Origin: Mixta sp. Marseille-Q2659
GTDB taxonomy: Bacteria > Pseudomonadota > Gammaproteobacteria > Enterobacterales > Enterobacteriaceae
Direction: 5' to 3'
NCBI RefSeq assembly: GCF_940807255.1
Contig: NZ_CALNWY010000002.1
Span: 62,001-126,000 of the forward strand
Length of the DNA stretch: 64,000 nt
In this document: one piece after another, positions 17,123 to 25,694 of the stretch
Position numbering within the stretch: position 1 is the stretch's first letter
Layout of the letters: every line of letters begins with the position of its first letter
The notes under the pieces: model-generated
The model's database searches: none
What the model saw: the letters and a program-made list of their open reading frames with translations, nothing else
What the model was told of the DNA's origin: nothing
Position numbers and translations under genes: made by a program

Positions 17123-19309
17123 TCAGAAGGACATTTTCACGCCTGCATAATAAGCGCGGCCCGGCTCGTTATAAGTCGATGCACCTTCATTTTCACGATA
17201 AACGCGTTTGTCCAGCAGGTTGCTAATACCGGCGTTCAGATGCAGGTTTTTTGTCAGCTCGTAATTAACGTTAAAGCCGACCACGGAATAAGCGCCAATC
17301 TCTTTATCTGACAGGCCACCTTTTTCTTCTTTGTTAATTTCCGCATAGGTGCGCGGTTTCTGGCGGCCATACAGCGTCCAGTTAACATTAGCAGAGAGCT
17401 TATCGGTGACTTGATAATCAAGCATATTATTAATGGTATACTTCGGAATGATCGACAGCGGGTTACCGGTCTCTTTATCTTCTGAGGTGATCATATAAGT
17501 TACATTAGTTCGCCAGCTCAGCGTATCCTTCACTAACGGAACGACCAGGTTACCTTCCAGCCCTTCAACTACCGCTTTACCGCCGTTTTCCCAGCGCAAA
17601 ATGTGATAACCGTTACTGGCTACGCCAATCAAATCGGTGCCGGAAACAATCTTATTTTTATAATCGTTGCGGAACCAGGTGATACCGGCATCGTAACCCG
17701 CGTTTGTAAATTCAATGCCCACCTCTTTGTTGACACTTACTTCCGGGTCGAGATCGTCATTGCCCATCAAGTAACACTGACTTTCAATACCCAGCGGGCA
17801 ACCATTACCACGGGTAGAGAGCAAATAGCCTTCGCTTGACTGATAGAGGTTTGGCGCTTTGAACACGCGCGCAATACCTGCTTTCAGCTTGAAGTAATCA
17901 CCCAGCTCCTGTGACAGGTTCAGGCTCGGGCTCCAGTTGTTACCGAACTTACTGTGGTGATCCAGACGCAGGCCCGGAATCAGCGTAGTGCCCGGCAGCG
18001 GCTCGATATTATCTTCGAAATAAACCGCGCTTAAATCGGCGCTGTTTTCACTGCTGCGCTTCGTCGGATCGCCAGAGATGCCACCAATATCGACGTCGCC
18101 CGCGTCCATCATCGACATTGATGCCGGATCGTCCAGCTCTTCGCGGTTCCACTCGGCGCCCAGCGTAATATTCTGTTCCACCAGCAGATCGAGCGGCACA
18201 TTAATCTCACCGTTGGCGCGGTAATTTTTCAGACGGCTGGTCGCGTACTCATCGCTGTTGATCATCCCTTCAACTTTACCGCCGGCGCCCTCTTTCAGAC
18301 GGGTGTTGTTGGTTTTCTCATAGGAAAAGCCCAGCCGCGACTGACCCCAGTCCCAAATGCCGTTATGCGTAATGCCGTAAGTCTGGCGATACATACGGTT
18401 GGTTTCGTGACCGTAGAGATCCTGAATGCGGTTGCCAGGGCTGAGGTTGCTGTTGCTGTACTGGGTATCGCCCGCGTAAATATTGCCCTGGCGGCTGTAA
18501 CCGTAGCTGAAATCGATAATCTGCTCCGGCGTCAGTTTCCAGGAAATCAGCGTATTAATATCTTTATTGCGCACGCCTTCATGACCGGCGGCATAAGAGC
18601 CATTCTGGGCGTTGTTAATATCCCAGGCATCCGCATCGGTTTTGTTAATATTACCGTAGAGACGCATCGTCAGCGCGTCGCCTGCCAGCGGGCCGCTGAG
18701 GCTGAAGTTGGCGCGTTTGGTCGCCCCTTCTTTGTCATCTTCCGGCTGGTTGGTAAACAGCGACAGGCTGCCATGCCAGTCGTTGGTTGGACGCTTGGTG
18801 GTGATATTAATCACACCGCCCGCCGCGCCGGAGCCATAACGCGCCGCTGCCGGGCCGCGCAGCACTTCAATACGCTCAACCATTTCCGGCGGCACCCAGT
18901 TGGTATCGCCGCGCGTATCGCGCTCGCCGCGCCAGCTGTAGCGTACTGAGTTGCGTGAGGTGGTCGGCACGCCGTCAATCAAAATCAACGTATTTTCCGG
19001 TCCCATCCCGCGAATATCGATCTGCCGGTTGTTGCCGCGGCTGCCGTTTGCGGTGTTGCCGGTCAGGTTGACGCCTGGCATTTTGCGAATAATGTCGGAA
19101 AGGTCGTTTACCGGCGGGCTTTTCTCAATGTCTTCAGCGGTGATAATCGATACGCCCGGCTGCTGTTTGAGTTCTTCTTCTGCCGTGGCGCGTACCGTCA
19201 TTACGCCATCTTCAGCCGGGATTTCATCGGCCGCCTGACTGGTACCGTTGAAGCAGAGCAACAGCAACAGCGCGCATGGACGCAACTGGAAAGACTTTGT
19301 ATGAATCAT
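17123..19309 (-). CDS. iroN: TonB-dependent catecholate siderophore receptor, IroN/FepA type
   Basis: Outer-membrane receptor for ferric catecholate siderophores (enterobactin, salmochelin or their breakdown products). After the signal peptide (ends TSQAA) come the TonB box (GVMTVRA), a plug domain (QQPGVSIITAEDIEKSPPVNDLSDIIRKMPGVNLTG is split here only for description: key parts are QQPGVS, SPPVNDLSD and MPGVNLTGN), the GPENTLILIDGVP loop and RGPAAARYGSGAAGGVINI. A 22-strand barrel follows, ending AYYAGVKMSF with the terminal Phe. At 728 residues the match, as I remember the sequences, is closer to IroN (725) than to FepA or PfeA. No iroBCDE or ent biosynthesis genes are in the window, so true salmochelin specificity is unproven. 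A Fur-like box lies about 45 bases upstream. Confidence 0.85.
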   Translation of the reverse strand: MIHTKSFQLRPCALLLLLCFNGTSQAADEIPAEDGVMTVRATAEEELKQQPGVSIITAEDIEKSPPVNDLSDIIRKMPGVNLTGNTANGSRGNNRQIDIRGMGPENTLILIDGVPTTSRNSVRYSWRGERDTRGDTNWVPPEMVERIEVLRGPAAARYGSGAAGGVINITTKRPTNDWHGSLSLFTNQPEDDKEGATKRANFSLSGPLAGDALTMRLYGNINKTDADAWDINNAQNGSYAAGHEGVRNKDINTLISWKLTPEQIIDFSYGYSRQGNIYAGDTQYSNSNLSPGNRIQDLYGHETNRMYRQTYGITHNGIWDWGQSRLGFSYEKTNNTRLKEGAGGKVEGMINSDEYATSRLKNYRANGEINVPLDLLVEQNITLGAEWNREELDDPASMSMMDAGDVDIGGISGDPTKRSSENSADLSAVYFEDNIEPLPGTTLIPGLRLDHHSKFGNNWSPSLNLSQELGDYFKLKAGIARVFKAPNLYQSSEGYLLSTRGNGCPLGIESQCYLMGNDDLDPEVSVNKEVGIEFTNAGYDAGITWFRNDYKNKIVSGTDLIGVASNGYHILRWENGGKAVVEGLEGNLVVPLVKDTLSWRTNVTYMITSEDKETGNPLSIIPKYTINNMLDYQVTDKLSANVNWTLYGRQKPRTYAEINKEEKGGLSDKEIGAYSVVGFNVNYELTKNLHLNAGISNLLDKRVYRENEGASTYNEPGRAYYAGVKMSF

Positions 19310-19355
19310 GCTACTAATCCCTGATAAATGTATATGATTGTTTCCGGGGCAACAT

Positions 19356-19374
19356 GATAACGATTATTATTTCC
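19356..19374 (-). promoter_or_regulatory. Fur-box-like site upstream of the IroN-type receptor
   Basis: GATAACGATTATTATTTCC agrees with the 19-base Fur consensus at about 14 positions. It sits where a promoter for the minus-strand receptor gene would be, consistent with repression by iron-loaded Fur. Confidence 0.65.
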
Positions 19375-19610
19375 ATTACACTGCCTGACGTCCAATCTTC
19401 ACAAAATCTCCATAATTAACGCCATATAAAAGCGGCACTATTGTGCCTGCTTTACTAAAAACTTTAAAAAACAATATATTATTTATTAACCATAGTTAGC
19501 AGCAATGGAAACTATTGCCTGATCCTGCCAATTTTTATCGCAGCCCGAATAAAACAGAGCGCTGTTCAAGCCGTTAAGACGGGGGTATGATTCGCCGGCC
19601 GCATCAAGAA

Positions 19611-19629
19611 TGCGAATCATATTCATTAA
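19611..19629 (+). promoter_or_regulatory. Fur-box-like site upstream of the siderophore ABC operon
   Basis: The segment TGCGAATCATATTCATTA contains the near-palindrome GAATCATATTC, which resembles overlapping Fur hexamers. It lies about 40 bases before the lipoprotein start. The match is weaker than at the receptor side. Confidence 0.5.
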
Positions 19630-19667
19630 CAGTAGCAGTCCGCCTGTTAACATTTTCAGGAGAGAAA

Positions 19668-20618
19668 ATGCGTCTATCTTCCATTTTTACTACCACGATT
19701 CTGGCCGCATCCTTAGCCCTCGCCGGATGTGATGATTCCACGGCGCAAACGGCCTCAGCGAATACCATCAAAGTTGAACATGCGCAGGGAACCACCTCGG
19801 TTACGCCGTCGCCGCAGAAAGTGATTGTGCTGAATCCCTCGACGCTGGATAACATGGATGCGTTACAGATTCCCGTCGCCGGCGTGCCGAAAAACAGCGC
19901 GCATCTGCCCGCATTTTTGTCAAAATATCAGGGTGAGTCTTACCTGAATGCCGGTACGCTGTTCGAACCTGATTACGAAACCATCAGCAACGCCAAACCT
20001 GACCTGATTATTGCCGGTGGCCGCGCGCATGACGCCTACGATAAGCTCAGCGCCATCGCGCCGACCATTGCGCTGGATGTCGATCCTCACCACTTTACCC
20101 AGAGCCTGACGCAGCGCGTGGAACAGCTGGGCGAGATCTTTGGCAAGCAGAAAGAAGCCAAAACGCTAACCGACGCCTTTAGCGCCAAAATCGCCGCCCT
20201 GCGCGCGCAGTCTGAACATGCGGGCAGCGCGATGGTCATTATGATCAGCGGCGGAAAAATGTCTGCCTATGCGCCCGGCTCCCGCTTCGGCTTTATTTTT
20301 GACGAACTGGGCTTTAAGCCTGCCGCCGCTTTTACCCAGGCGGGTAAACACGGCAACGTCGTCACCTCTGAATTTATTATGAATACCGATCCCGACTGGC
20401 TGTTCGTGCTGGATCGCGACAGCGCTATCGGCCGCGCCGAAGGCGAGTCTGCACAGCAGGTGCTGGATAACGCGCTGATTCATAAAACCAAAGCCTGGCA
20501 GAACAAACACATCGTCTACCTTGACTCTGCTTCGCTTTATATCGCTGGCGGCATTCAGAGCTACACACGTTTAATGGATAGCGTAAGCGCCGCACTGAAC
20601 AACGCCAAAAGCGAGTAA
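19668..20618 (+). CDS. Siderophore-binding lipoprotein, CeuE/VctP/FatB family
   Basis: Periplasmic substrate-binding component of a type III (Fe3+-siderophore) ABC importer, 316 residues from ATG 19668. A lipobox (LALAGC) follows the signal peptide, and a Ser/Thr/Ala linker leads into a two-lobed FatB-like domain. Segments such as VIVLNPSTLDNMDALQIPVAGVP and PDLIIAGGR are typical of CeuE, VctP and FatB rather than FepB. These proteins bind catecholates, notably linear bis- and tris-catechols, or petrobactin. It is the first gene of a four-gene operon; the permease gene starts 12 bases downstream. The receptor opposite it is the likely outer-membrane partner. Confidence 0.87.
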   Translation: MRLSSIFTTTILAASLALAGCDDSTAQTASANTIKVEHAQGTTSVTPSPQKVIVLNPSTLDNMDALQIPVAGVPKNSAHLPAFLSKYQGESYLNAGTLFEPDYETISNAKPDLIIAGGRAHDAYDKLSAIAPTIALDVDPHHFTQSLTQRVEQLGEIFGKQKEAKTLTDAFSAKIAALRAQSEHAGSAMVIMISGGKMSAYAPGSRFGFIFDELGFKPAAAFTQAGKHGNVVTSEFIMNTDPDWLFVLDRDSAIGRAEGESAQQVLDNALIHKTKAWQNKHIVYLDSASLYIAGGIQSYTRLMDSVSAALNNAKSE

Positions 20619-20629
20619 TCATTAACGTA

Positions 20630-21589
20630 ATGAAGAGTTTCAGCTTTGTCGCAGGCCTGGTGATTTTGCTGGGCCTGATGACCTGGAGTCTGTTTGTTGG
20701 CGTCAGCCACGTGACGCTGTCCCGGCTGTGGAGCGATGCGGAAATCCGCGATGTCTTTTTTCTCAGTCGGGTGCCGCGCACGCTCGCGCTGTTGCTGGCG
20801 GGCAGCGCGGTGAGCGTGGCCGGGCTGATTATGCAAATGCTGACCCAGAACCGTTTCGTTGAGCCTTCCATTGCCGGCACCACGCAGTCGGCCAGCCTGG
20901 GTTTGCTGCTGGTGATGATCGTCAATCCCGCCGCGCCGGTAATGGTAAAAATGGTGGTCGCCACGCTGTTTGCGCTGGCGGGCACCGGTCTGTTTCTGCT
21001 GGTGCTGCAGCGGATGCGCATTAAAACGCCGCTGATGGTGCCGCTTACCGGCATTATGCTCGGCGCGATTTTCAGCGCGGTTACCACTTTCCTGGCGATG
21101 GAATTCGATCTGCTTCAGTCGCTGGGAAGCTGGGAAGCGGGCGACTTTTCCGGCGTGCTGCAGGGTCGCTACGAGCTGCTGTGGCTGACCGGCCTGTTGA
21201 CGGTGCTGGCCTGCATCATTGCCGACCGCTTTACCGTGGCTGGCATGGGCCGCGAGTTTGCGGTGAATGTCGGGCTGAACTATCGCCGCGTGGTGTTTCT
21301 CGGCATGGGTATTATCGCGCTGATCAGCGGCGTGGTGATCGTGGTGGTCGGCGTGCTGCCTTTTCTCGGCCTGATCGTGCCTAATCTGGTTAGCCTCGCC
21401 ATCGGCGATAATTTGCGCCGTACCATTCCGTGGGTCGCGCTGTGCGGCGGCGGACTGGTAGTGCTGTGCGACATTATTGGCCGCCTGATCAGCTTCCCGT
21501 GGGAAATTCCGGTCAGCGTGATCCTCGGCTGCCTGGGCGCGGCGATCTTTTTGCTGCTGATTTTAAGGAGTCGCCGCTATGCAGGCTGA
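20630..21589 (+). CDS. Siderophore ABC permease 1 (FecCD family, CeuB/VctD-like)
   Basis: Inner-membrane permease of the BtuC/FecCD fold, 319 residues with about nine to ten hydrophobic segments. Family motifs include RVPRTLALLLAGSAVSVAGLIMQ near the N-terminus, the GWEAGDF-type loop (SLGSWEAGDF) and the coupling-helix region VGVLPFLGLIVPNLVSL. It pairs with the next permease as a heterodimer. Its 3' end overlaps that gene by 11 bases. Short ORFs inside it on either strand are shadows. Confidence 0.9.
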   Translation: MKSFSFVAGLVILLGLMTWSLFVGVSHVTLSRLWSDAEIRDVFFLSRVPRTLALLLAGSAVSVAGLIMQMLTQNRFVEPSIAGTTQSASLGLLLVMIVNPAAPVMVKMVVATLFALAGTGLFLLVLQRMRIKTPLMVPLTGIMLGAIFSAVTTFLAMEFDLLQSLGSWEAGDFSGVLQGRYELLWLTGLLTVLACIIADRFTVAGMGREFAVNVGLNYRRVVFLGMGIIALISGVVIVVVGVLPFLGLIVPNLVSLAIGDNLRRTIPWVALCGGGLVVLCDIIGRLISFPWEIPVSVILGCLGAAIFLLLILRSRRYAG

Positions 21590-22574
21590 AAGTTCCGTGC
21601 GTCGTCCGGCGCGGCGCTTATCTTTCGATACGCCCGGTAAACGGCTGGCGGGCTTAAGCGTGCTGGCGCTGGCCTCCATCGTGCTGTTTATGACCATCAA
21701 CCTGCGCGGCAACATCAGCTATATTCTGGTGCATCGCGGGCTGATCCTCGCCACCATGCTGCTGGTCGCCTTCTCCTCCGGCGTCGCCACGCTGCTGTTT
21801 CAGACCGTGACCAATAACCGCATTCTTACGCCATCGGTAATGGGGCTGGAAGCGCTGTTTATTCTGATTCAGACGCTGCTGATCTTTTTTATCGACGCTA
21901 ATGGCCTGCGTATGCTTGGCACCGTCGGGCAGTTTATCTGCGAGGCGCTACTGCTGGTGCTGTTCTCCACCTTTCTTTACCGCTGGCTGCTGGGGCGGAT
22001 CGGCGTCAATCTGCATATGGTGCTGCTGGTCGGCCTGGTATGCGGCACGCTGTTCCGCAGTATCTCCAGTCTGCTGCAGCGCCTGCTGGAGCCGGGCGAG
22101 TTCGCTATTCTACAAAGCCGTATTTTCGCCACTTTTACCCGCGCCGCGCCGGAGATCATCGCTCTTTCCGGCCTGGTCGTGCTGGCGGTTGCGCTGATAA
22201 TCTGGCGTATGCGCCATAGCCTGGATGTGATTGCGCTGGGACGCGATATGTCTATTGGCCTCGGTGTGCCCTGGCGCCGTCGCGTGACGCTGGTTTTACT
22301 GCTGGTCTCGCTGCTGGTGGCGCTCTCTACTGCGCTGGTCGGCCCACTGACCTTCTTCGGCCTGCTGGTGGCGAACCTGACCTATCAGCTGATGGGTTCG
22401 CATCGTCATCACTATCTGCTACCCGGCGTGGTACTGACCGGCATCATTACGCTGGTCGGCGGCCAGGTGATTCTGGAGCGCGGGCTGAATATGGCCGGTT
22501 CGCTTTCCGTGGTAATTGAGTTTGTCGGCGGTGCGCTGTTCCTCTGGTTTTTGATTAAAAAGGCTGCGGTGTGA
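21579..22574 (+). CDS. Siderophore ABC permease 2 (FecCD family, CeuC/VctG-like)
   Basis: Second FecCD-type permease, 331 residues. A short basic cytoplasmic N-terminus (RRPARRLSFDTPGKRL) precedes about nine transmembrane segments; the coupling region is GPLTFFGLLVANLTYQLMG. It completes the translocation channel with the preceding gene. Its stop codon overlaps the GTG start of the ATPase (GTGA), so translation of the three genes is coupled. Confidence 0.9.
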   Translation: MQAESSVRRPARRLSFDTPGKRLAGLSVLALASIVLFMTINLRGNISYILVHRGLILATMLLVAFSSGVATLLFQTVTNNRILTPSVMGLEALFILIQTLLIFFIDANGLRMLGTVGQFICEALLLVLFSTFLYRWLLGRIGVNLHMVLLVGLVCGTLFRSISSLLQRLLEPGEFAILQSRIFATFTRAAPEIIALSGLVVLAVALIIWRMRHSLDVIALGRDMSIGLGVPWRRRVTLVLLLVSLLVALSTALVGPLTFFGLLVANLTYQLMGSHRHHYLLPGVVLTGIITLVGGQVILERGLNMAGSLSVVIEFVGGALFLWFLIKKAAV

Positions 22575-23329
22575 TTGAAGTAAAAGAGATTAATAAGAGC
22601 TACCAGAATACGCAGGTGCTGAAGCGCATTAGCGAAACCATTCCGGCAGGCGGCATCACCTCAATTATCGGTGCCAACGGCGCGGGCAAATCGACGCTGC
22701 TGTCGGTGATTAGCCGGTTGCTGACGGCGGACAGTGGCAGCGTGTGGGTAAACGGGCTGGAAGTGGCAAAAACGCCCGATGAGCAGATGGCGAAAGTGCT
22801 GTCGGTGCTGCGCCAGGAAAACCATTTTACCAGCCGCCTGACGGTGGAAGATTTGGTCGGCTTTGGTCGCTATCCCTGGTCTAAAGGGCGTTTAACTGAG
22901 GATGATCGCCAGCATATTGTCACCGCAATGGAATTTCTCGATCTGCTGCCGCTGAAGAATCGTTATCTGGACCAGCTCTCCGGCGGCCAGCGTCAGCGCG
23001 CCTGCGTAGCGATGGTGCTGTGTCAGAACACCGATTATGTGCTGTTGGATGAACCGCTCAATAATCTGGACATGAAGCACAGCGTGGCGATGATGAAACA
23101 GCTGCGGCGGGCGGCGGACGAACTACATAAAACCATTATTCTGGTGATCCACGACATCAATTTCGCCTCGGCTTATTCCGACCATATTATCGCCATGAAA
23201 CAGGGCGAAGTCCTTTATCGCGGCACGCCGCAGGAAATCATGCGCCCCGAAATTATCGAAGCGATCTTTGATACTAAAGTGCATATCGAAACCCTGCAGG
23301 GCCAGCATATCGCCATCTATTATCGTTAA
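22571..23329 (+). CDS. Siderophore ABC ATPase (CeuD/VctC-like)
   Basis: ATP-hydrolysing subunit of the importer, 252 residues from a GTG start. The Walker A motif GANGAGKST covers residues 34-42. The signature LSGGQRQRA lies near residue 138, followed by Walker B (YVLLDEPLNNLD) and the switch histidine in ILVIHDINFA. Its size and the absence of extra domains fit the iron-siderophore class. It is the last gene of the operon; a hairpin follows 12 bases after the stop. Confidence 0.93.
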   Translation: MIEVKEINKSYQNTQVLKRISETIPAGGITSIIGANGAGKSTLLSVISRLLTADSGSVWVNGLEVAKTPDEQMAKVLSVLRQENHFTSRLTVEDLVGFGRYPWSKGRLTEDDRQHIVTAMEFLDLLPLKNRYLDQLSGGQRQRACVAMVLCQNTDYVLLDEPLNNLDMKHSVAMMKQLRRAADELHKTIILVIHDINFASAYSDHIIAMKQGEVLYRGTPQEIMRPEIIEAIFDTKVHIETLQGQHIAIYYR

Positions 23330-23340
23330 ACCTGCCGCTC

Positions 23341-23367
23341 AGTTCGCCTGCCTGTGGCGGGCGAACT
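23341..23367 (+). terminator. Hairpin after the siderophore ABC operon
   Basis: Arms AGTTCGCC and GGCGAACT flank a GC-rich loop. Only a weak T-rich stretch follows, so it may attenuate rather than fully stop transcription into the second receptor gene. Confidence 0.6.
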
Positions 23368-23442
23368 GCCTCGCTTACGCTTTCTATACGAAAATTTACC
23401 TAAAAAAATAAAGTGTGATGAACATCAAAAGGTGTTAGGTTT

Positions 23443-23472
23443 CGCCACCGTAATATAAAACTTTATATGGCG
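23443..23472 (+). promoter_or_regulatory. Inverted repeat just upstream of the second receptor
   Basis: ATATAAA (23453-23459) and TTTATAT (23462-23468) are separated by two bases and flanked by CGCCA and TGGCG. The repeat ends 11 bases before the start codon, so a bound repressor would block expression. It does not look like a canonical Fur, Zur or NikR site. Confidence 0.4.
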
Positions 23473-23483
23473 ATGAGCATAAA

Positions 23484-25658
23484 ATGAACAAACCCGCTTT
23501 TGCCGCACTTTTGCTGGCGCTGCCAGGCCTCCCTTCTCTCGCTTTAGCCGCTACCGATGCGGCGGAAAAGCCCACCGCAGAAAAACAGATGGTGGTCAAC
23601 GCTACTACCGCAGCTGATACTAACCAGGCGGGCGCAGGCTTTGTGACCTCTGAGCTGGATGTCGGACCGCTGGGCAATAAAAGCTGGGTGGATACGCCTT
23701 ACTCCAGCAACACCGTAACGCAGGCGATGATTCAGAATCAGCAGGCGAAAAGCGTCAGCGAGCTGCTGAAATATGCGCCCGATACGCAGATGCAGGCGCG
23801 CGGCGGCATGGATGTCGGTCGTCCGCAGAGCCGCGGTATGCAGGGCAGCGTGGTGGCGAACAGCCGCCTCGACGGGCTGAACATTGTCTCCACCACCGCC
23901 TTTCCGGTAGAGATGCTGGAGCGGCTGGACGTGCTTAACAGCCTGACCGGCGCGCTTTACGGCCCCGCCAGTCCCGCCGGACAGTTTAATTTTGTCGCCA
24001 AACGCCCGACCGCGCAGCCGCTGCACCGCGTTACGCTCGGCTATCAAAGCCGCAACGCGTACAGCGGTCATCTTGATTTGGGCGGGCCGCTCGATAAGGA
24101 CAACCGCTTCGGCTATCGCCTTAATTTGCTGGATGAAGAGGGCGAAGGCAGCGTTGACGACAGCACGCTGCGGCGCAAACTGGTTTCGCTGGCCCTCGAC
24201 TGGGATATCCAGCCTGGCACCCAGCTTCAGCTGAACGCCAGCCACTATGAATTTTTGCAGAAAGGCTACGCGGGCGGCTTCAGCTATGGCCCTGGCATCA
24301 AACTGCCTGCCGCGCCCAATGCCAAAAATAAAAATTTCGCGCTACCGACGGCGGGCAACGATCTCACGACCGATACGCTCAGCACCCGCCTGATTCACTA
24401 TTTTAATCAGGACTGGTCGCTGACCGCGGGCGTCGGCTGGCAGCAGGCGGATCGCGCCATGCGTTCGCTCTCCAATAAGCTGGTGGACAATGACGGCACG
24501 CTTAATCGTTCGATTAGCGATGCCAGCGCCGCCGGTCGTTTCCGCGTGCTGAGCAACAGCCTGGCACTGAACGGCCATCTCGATACCGGCAGCATCGGCC
24601 ACGATTTGGCGCTTGCCACCAGCGGCTACGTCTGGTCAATCTACGGTGCTAAAGGCAGCAATACGCCTTATCAACTCGGCACCACCTCGATTTATCATCC
24701 TTCCGCGCTGGCAGAGCCGGGCAACGGCACCATCAATAAACATGGCGCGCGCTATAAATCGAGCGTGAACACCCAGCAAAGCATTACCCTCGGCGATACG
24801 GTGACCTTTAATCCGCAGTGGTCGGCGATGTTTTATCTGAGCCAGAGCTGGCTGGAAACGCAGAGCTTCGATAAGCAGCATCACAAAACCAGTCAGGTCA
24901 ATGAAAACGGCCTCAGCCCGAACGTGGCGCTGATGTATCACATTACGCCGACGCTGATGACCTGGATCAGCTACGCCGACTCGCTGGAACAGGGCGGCAC
25001 TGCGCCCACCGAGGATTATGTGAAAAATGCCGGTCAGACGCTCGATCCTTACCGCAGCAAACAGTATGAACTGGGCCTGAAAGCGGATTTAGGCGCGATG
25101 AATCTTGGCGCGGCGCTGTTCCGTCTGAAACGCCCGTTCGCCTGGCTCGATCCCCGTGACAATGTCTATAAAGAAGAAGGCGATCAGGTTAACAACGGCC
25201 TGGAGCTGACGGCTACCGGCAACCTCTGGCAGGGGCTGAATATCTACGGCGGCGTCACCTTCCTCGATCCGCAGCTGAAAAATACGCAGTATCAGAGTAC
25301 ACGCGACAAGCGCGTGGTCGGCGTGCCGAAAACGCAGGCGAATCTGCTGATGGAATATAACCTGCCGTCGATGCCGCAGCTGGTTTACAGCGCCAACGTG
25401 CATTACACCGGCCGCCGCGCCGCCAATGACACTAATACCAGCTGGGCCGACAGCTATACCACGCTGGATTTAGGCGCGCGCTACAGTACCAAAATCGATC
25501 GGCTGCCGACTACCTTCCGCATCGCCGTCAATAACGTCACCAATGAACATTACTGGGCGTCGATTTTCGCTACCGATACCGATGGTAACGAAGGCGCATC
25601 CAGCGCGTTTCCAGGCGCGGGACGCGAAGTCCGCGCTTCCGTCACCTTTGACTTCTGA
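23484..25658 (+). CDS. TonB-dependent siderophore receptor (FhuA/FcuA-like)
   Basis: Outer-membrane receptor of 724 residues. It has a signal peptide (ends SLALAA), a TonB-box-like EKQMVVNA segment, a plug domain (QQAKSVSELLKYAPDTQMQARGG region; GALYGPASPAGQFNFVAKRP) and a beta-barrel ending in VRASVTFDF. The plug style resembles hydroxamate and other xenosiderophore receptors (FhuA, FoxA, FcuA) rather than catecholate ones. It is followed 36 bases later by a solitary binding protein. The ligand could be a siderophore or another metal chelate, and the sequence does not decide. It is intact. Confidence 0.82.
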   Translation: MNKPAFAALLLALPGLPSLALAATDAAEKPTAEKQMVVNATTAADTNQAGAGFVTSELDVGPLGNKSWVDTPYSSNTVTQAMIQNQQAKSVSELLKYAPDTQMQARGGMDVGRPQSRGMQGSVVANSRLDGLNIVSTTAFPVEMLERLDVLNSLTGALYGPASPAGQFNFVAKRPTAQPLHRVTLGYQSRNAYSGHLDLGGPLDKDNRFGYRLNLLDEEGEGSVDDSTLRRKLVSLALDWDIQPGTQLQLNASHYEFLQKGYAGGFSYGPGIKLPAAPNAKNKNFALPTAGNDLTTDTLSTRLIHYFNQDWSLTAGVGWQQADRAMRSLSNKLVDNDGTLNRSISDASAAGRFRVLSNSLALNGHLDTGSIGHDLALATSGYVWSIYGAKGSNTPYQLGTTSIYHPSALAEPGNGTINKHGARYKSSVNTQQSITLGDTVTFNPQWSAMFYLSQSWLETQSFDKQHHKTSQVNENGLSPNVALMYHITPTLMTWISYADSLEQGGTAPTEDYVKNAGQTLDPYRSKQYELGLKADLGAMNLGAALFRLKRPFAWLDPRDNVYKEEGDQVNNGLELTATGNLWQGLNIYGGVTFLDPQLKNTQYQSTRDKRVVGVPKTQANLLMEYNLPSMPQLVYSANVHYTGRRAANDTNTSWADSYTTLDLGARYSTKIDRLPTTFRIAVNNVTNEHYWASIFATDTDGNEGASSAFPGAGREVRASVTFDF

Positions 25659-25694
25659 CCGGAGCGGCGCGCGATGGCCGCGCGCCGGAATCTT

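Larger units (their letters stand above)
19310..19667. promoter_or_regulatory. Divergent iron-regulated control region
   Basis: A 358-base, AT-rich interval between the receptor (minus) and the binding-protein operon (plus). It has one Fur-like site near each start and no gene. The 27 in-frame codons before ATG 19668 are treated as untranslated because GGAGAG directly precedes that ATG. Confidence 0.7.
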
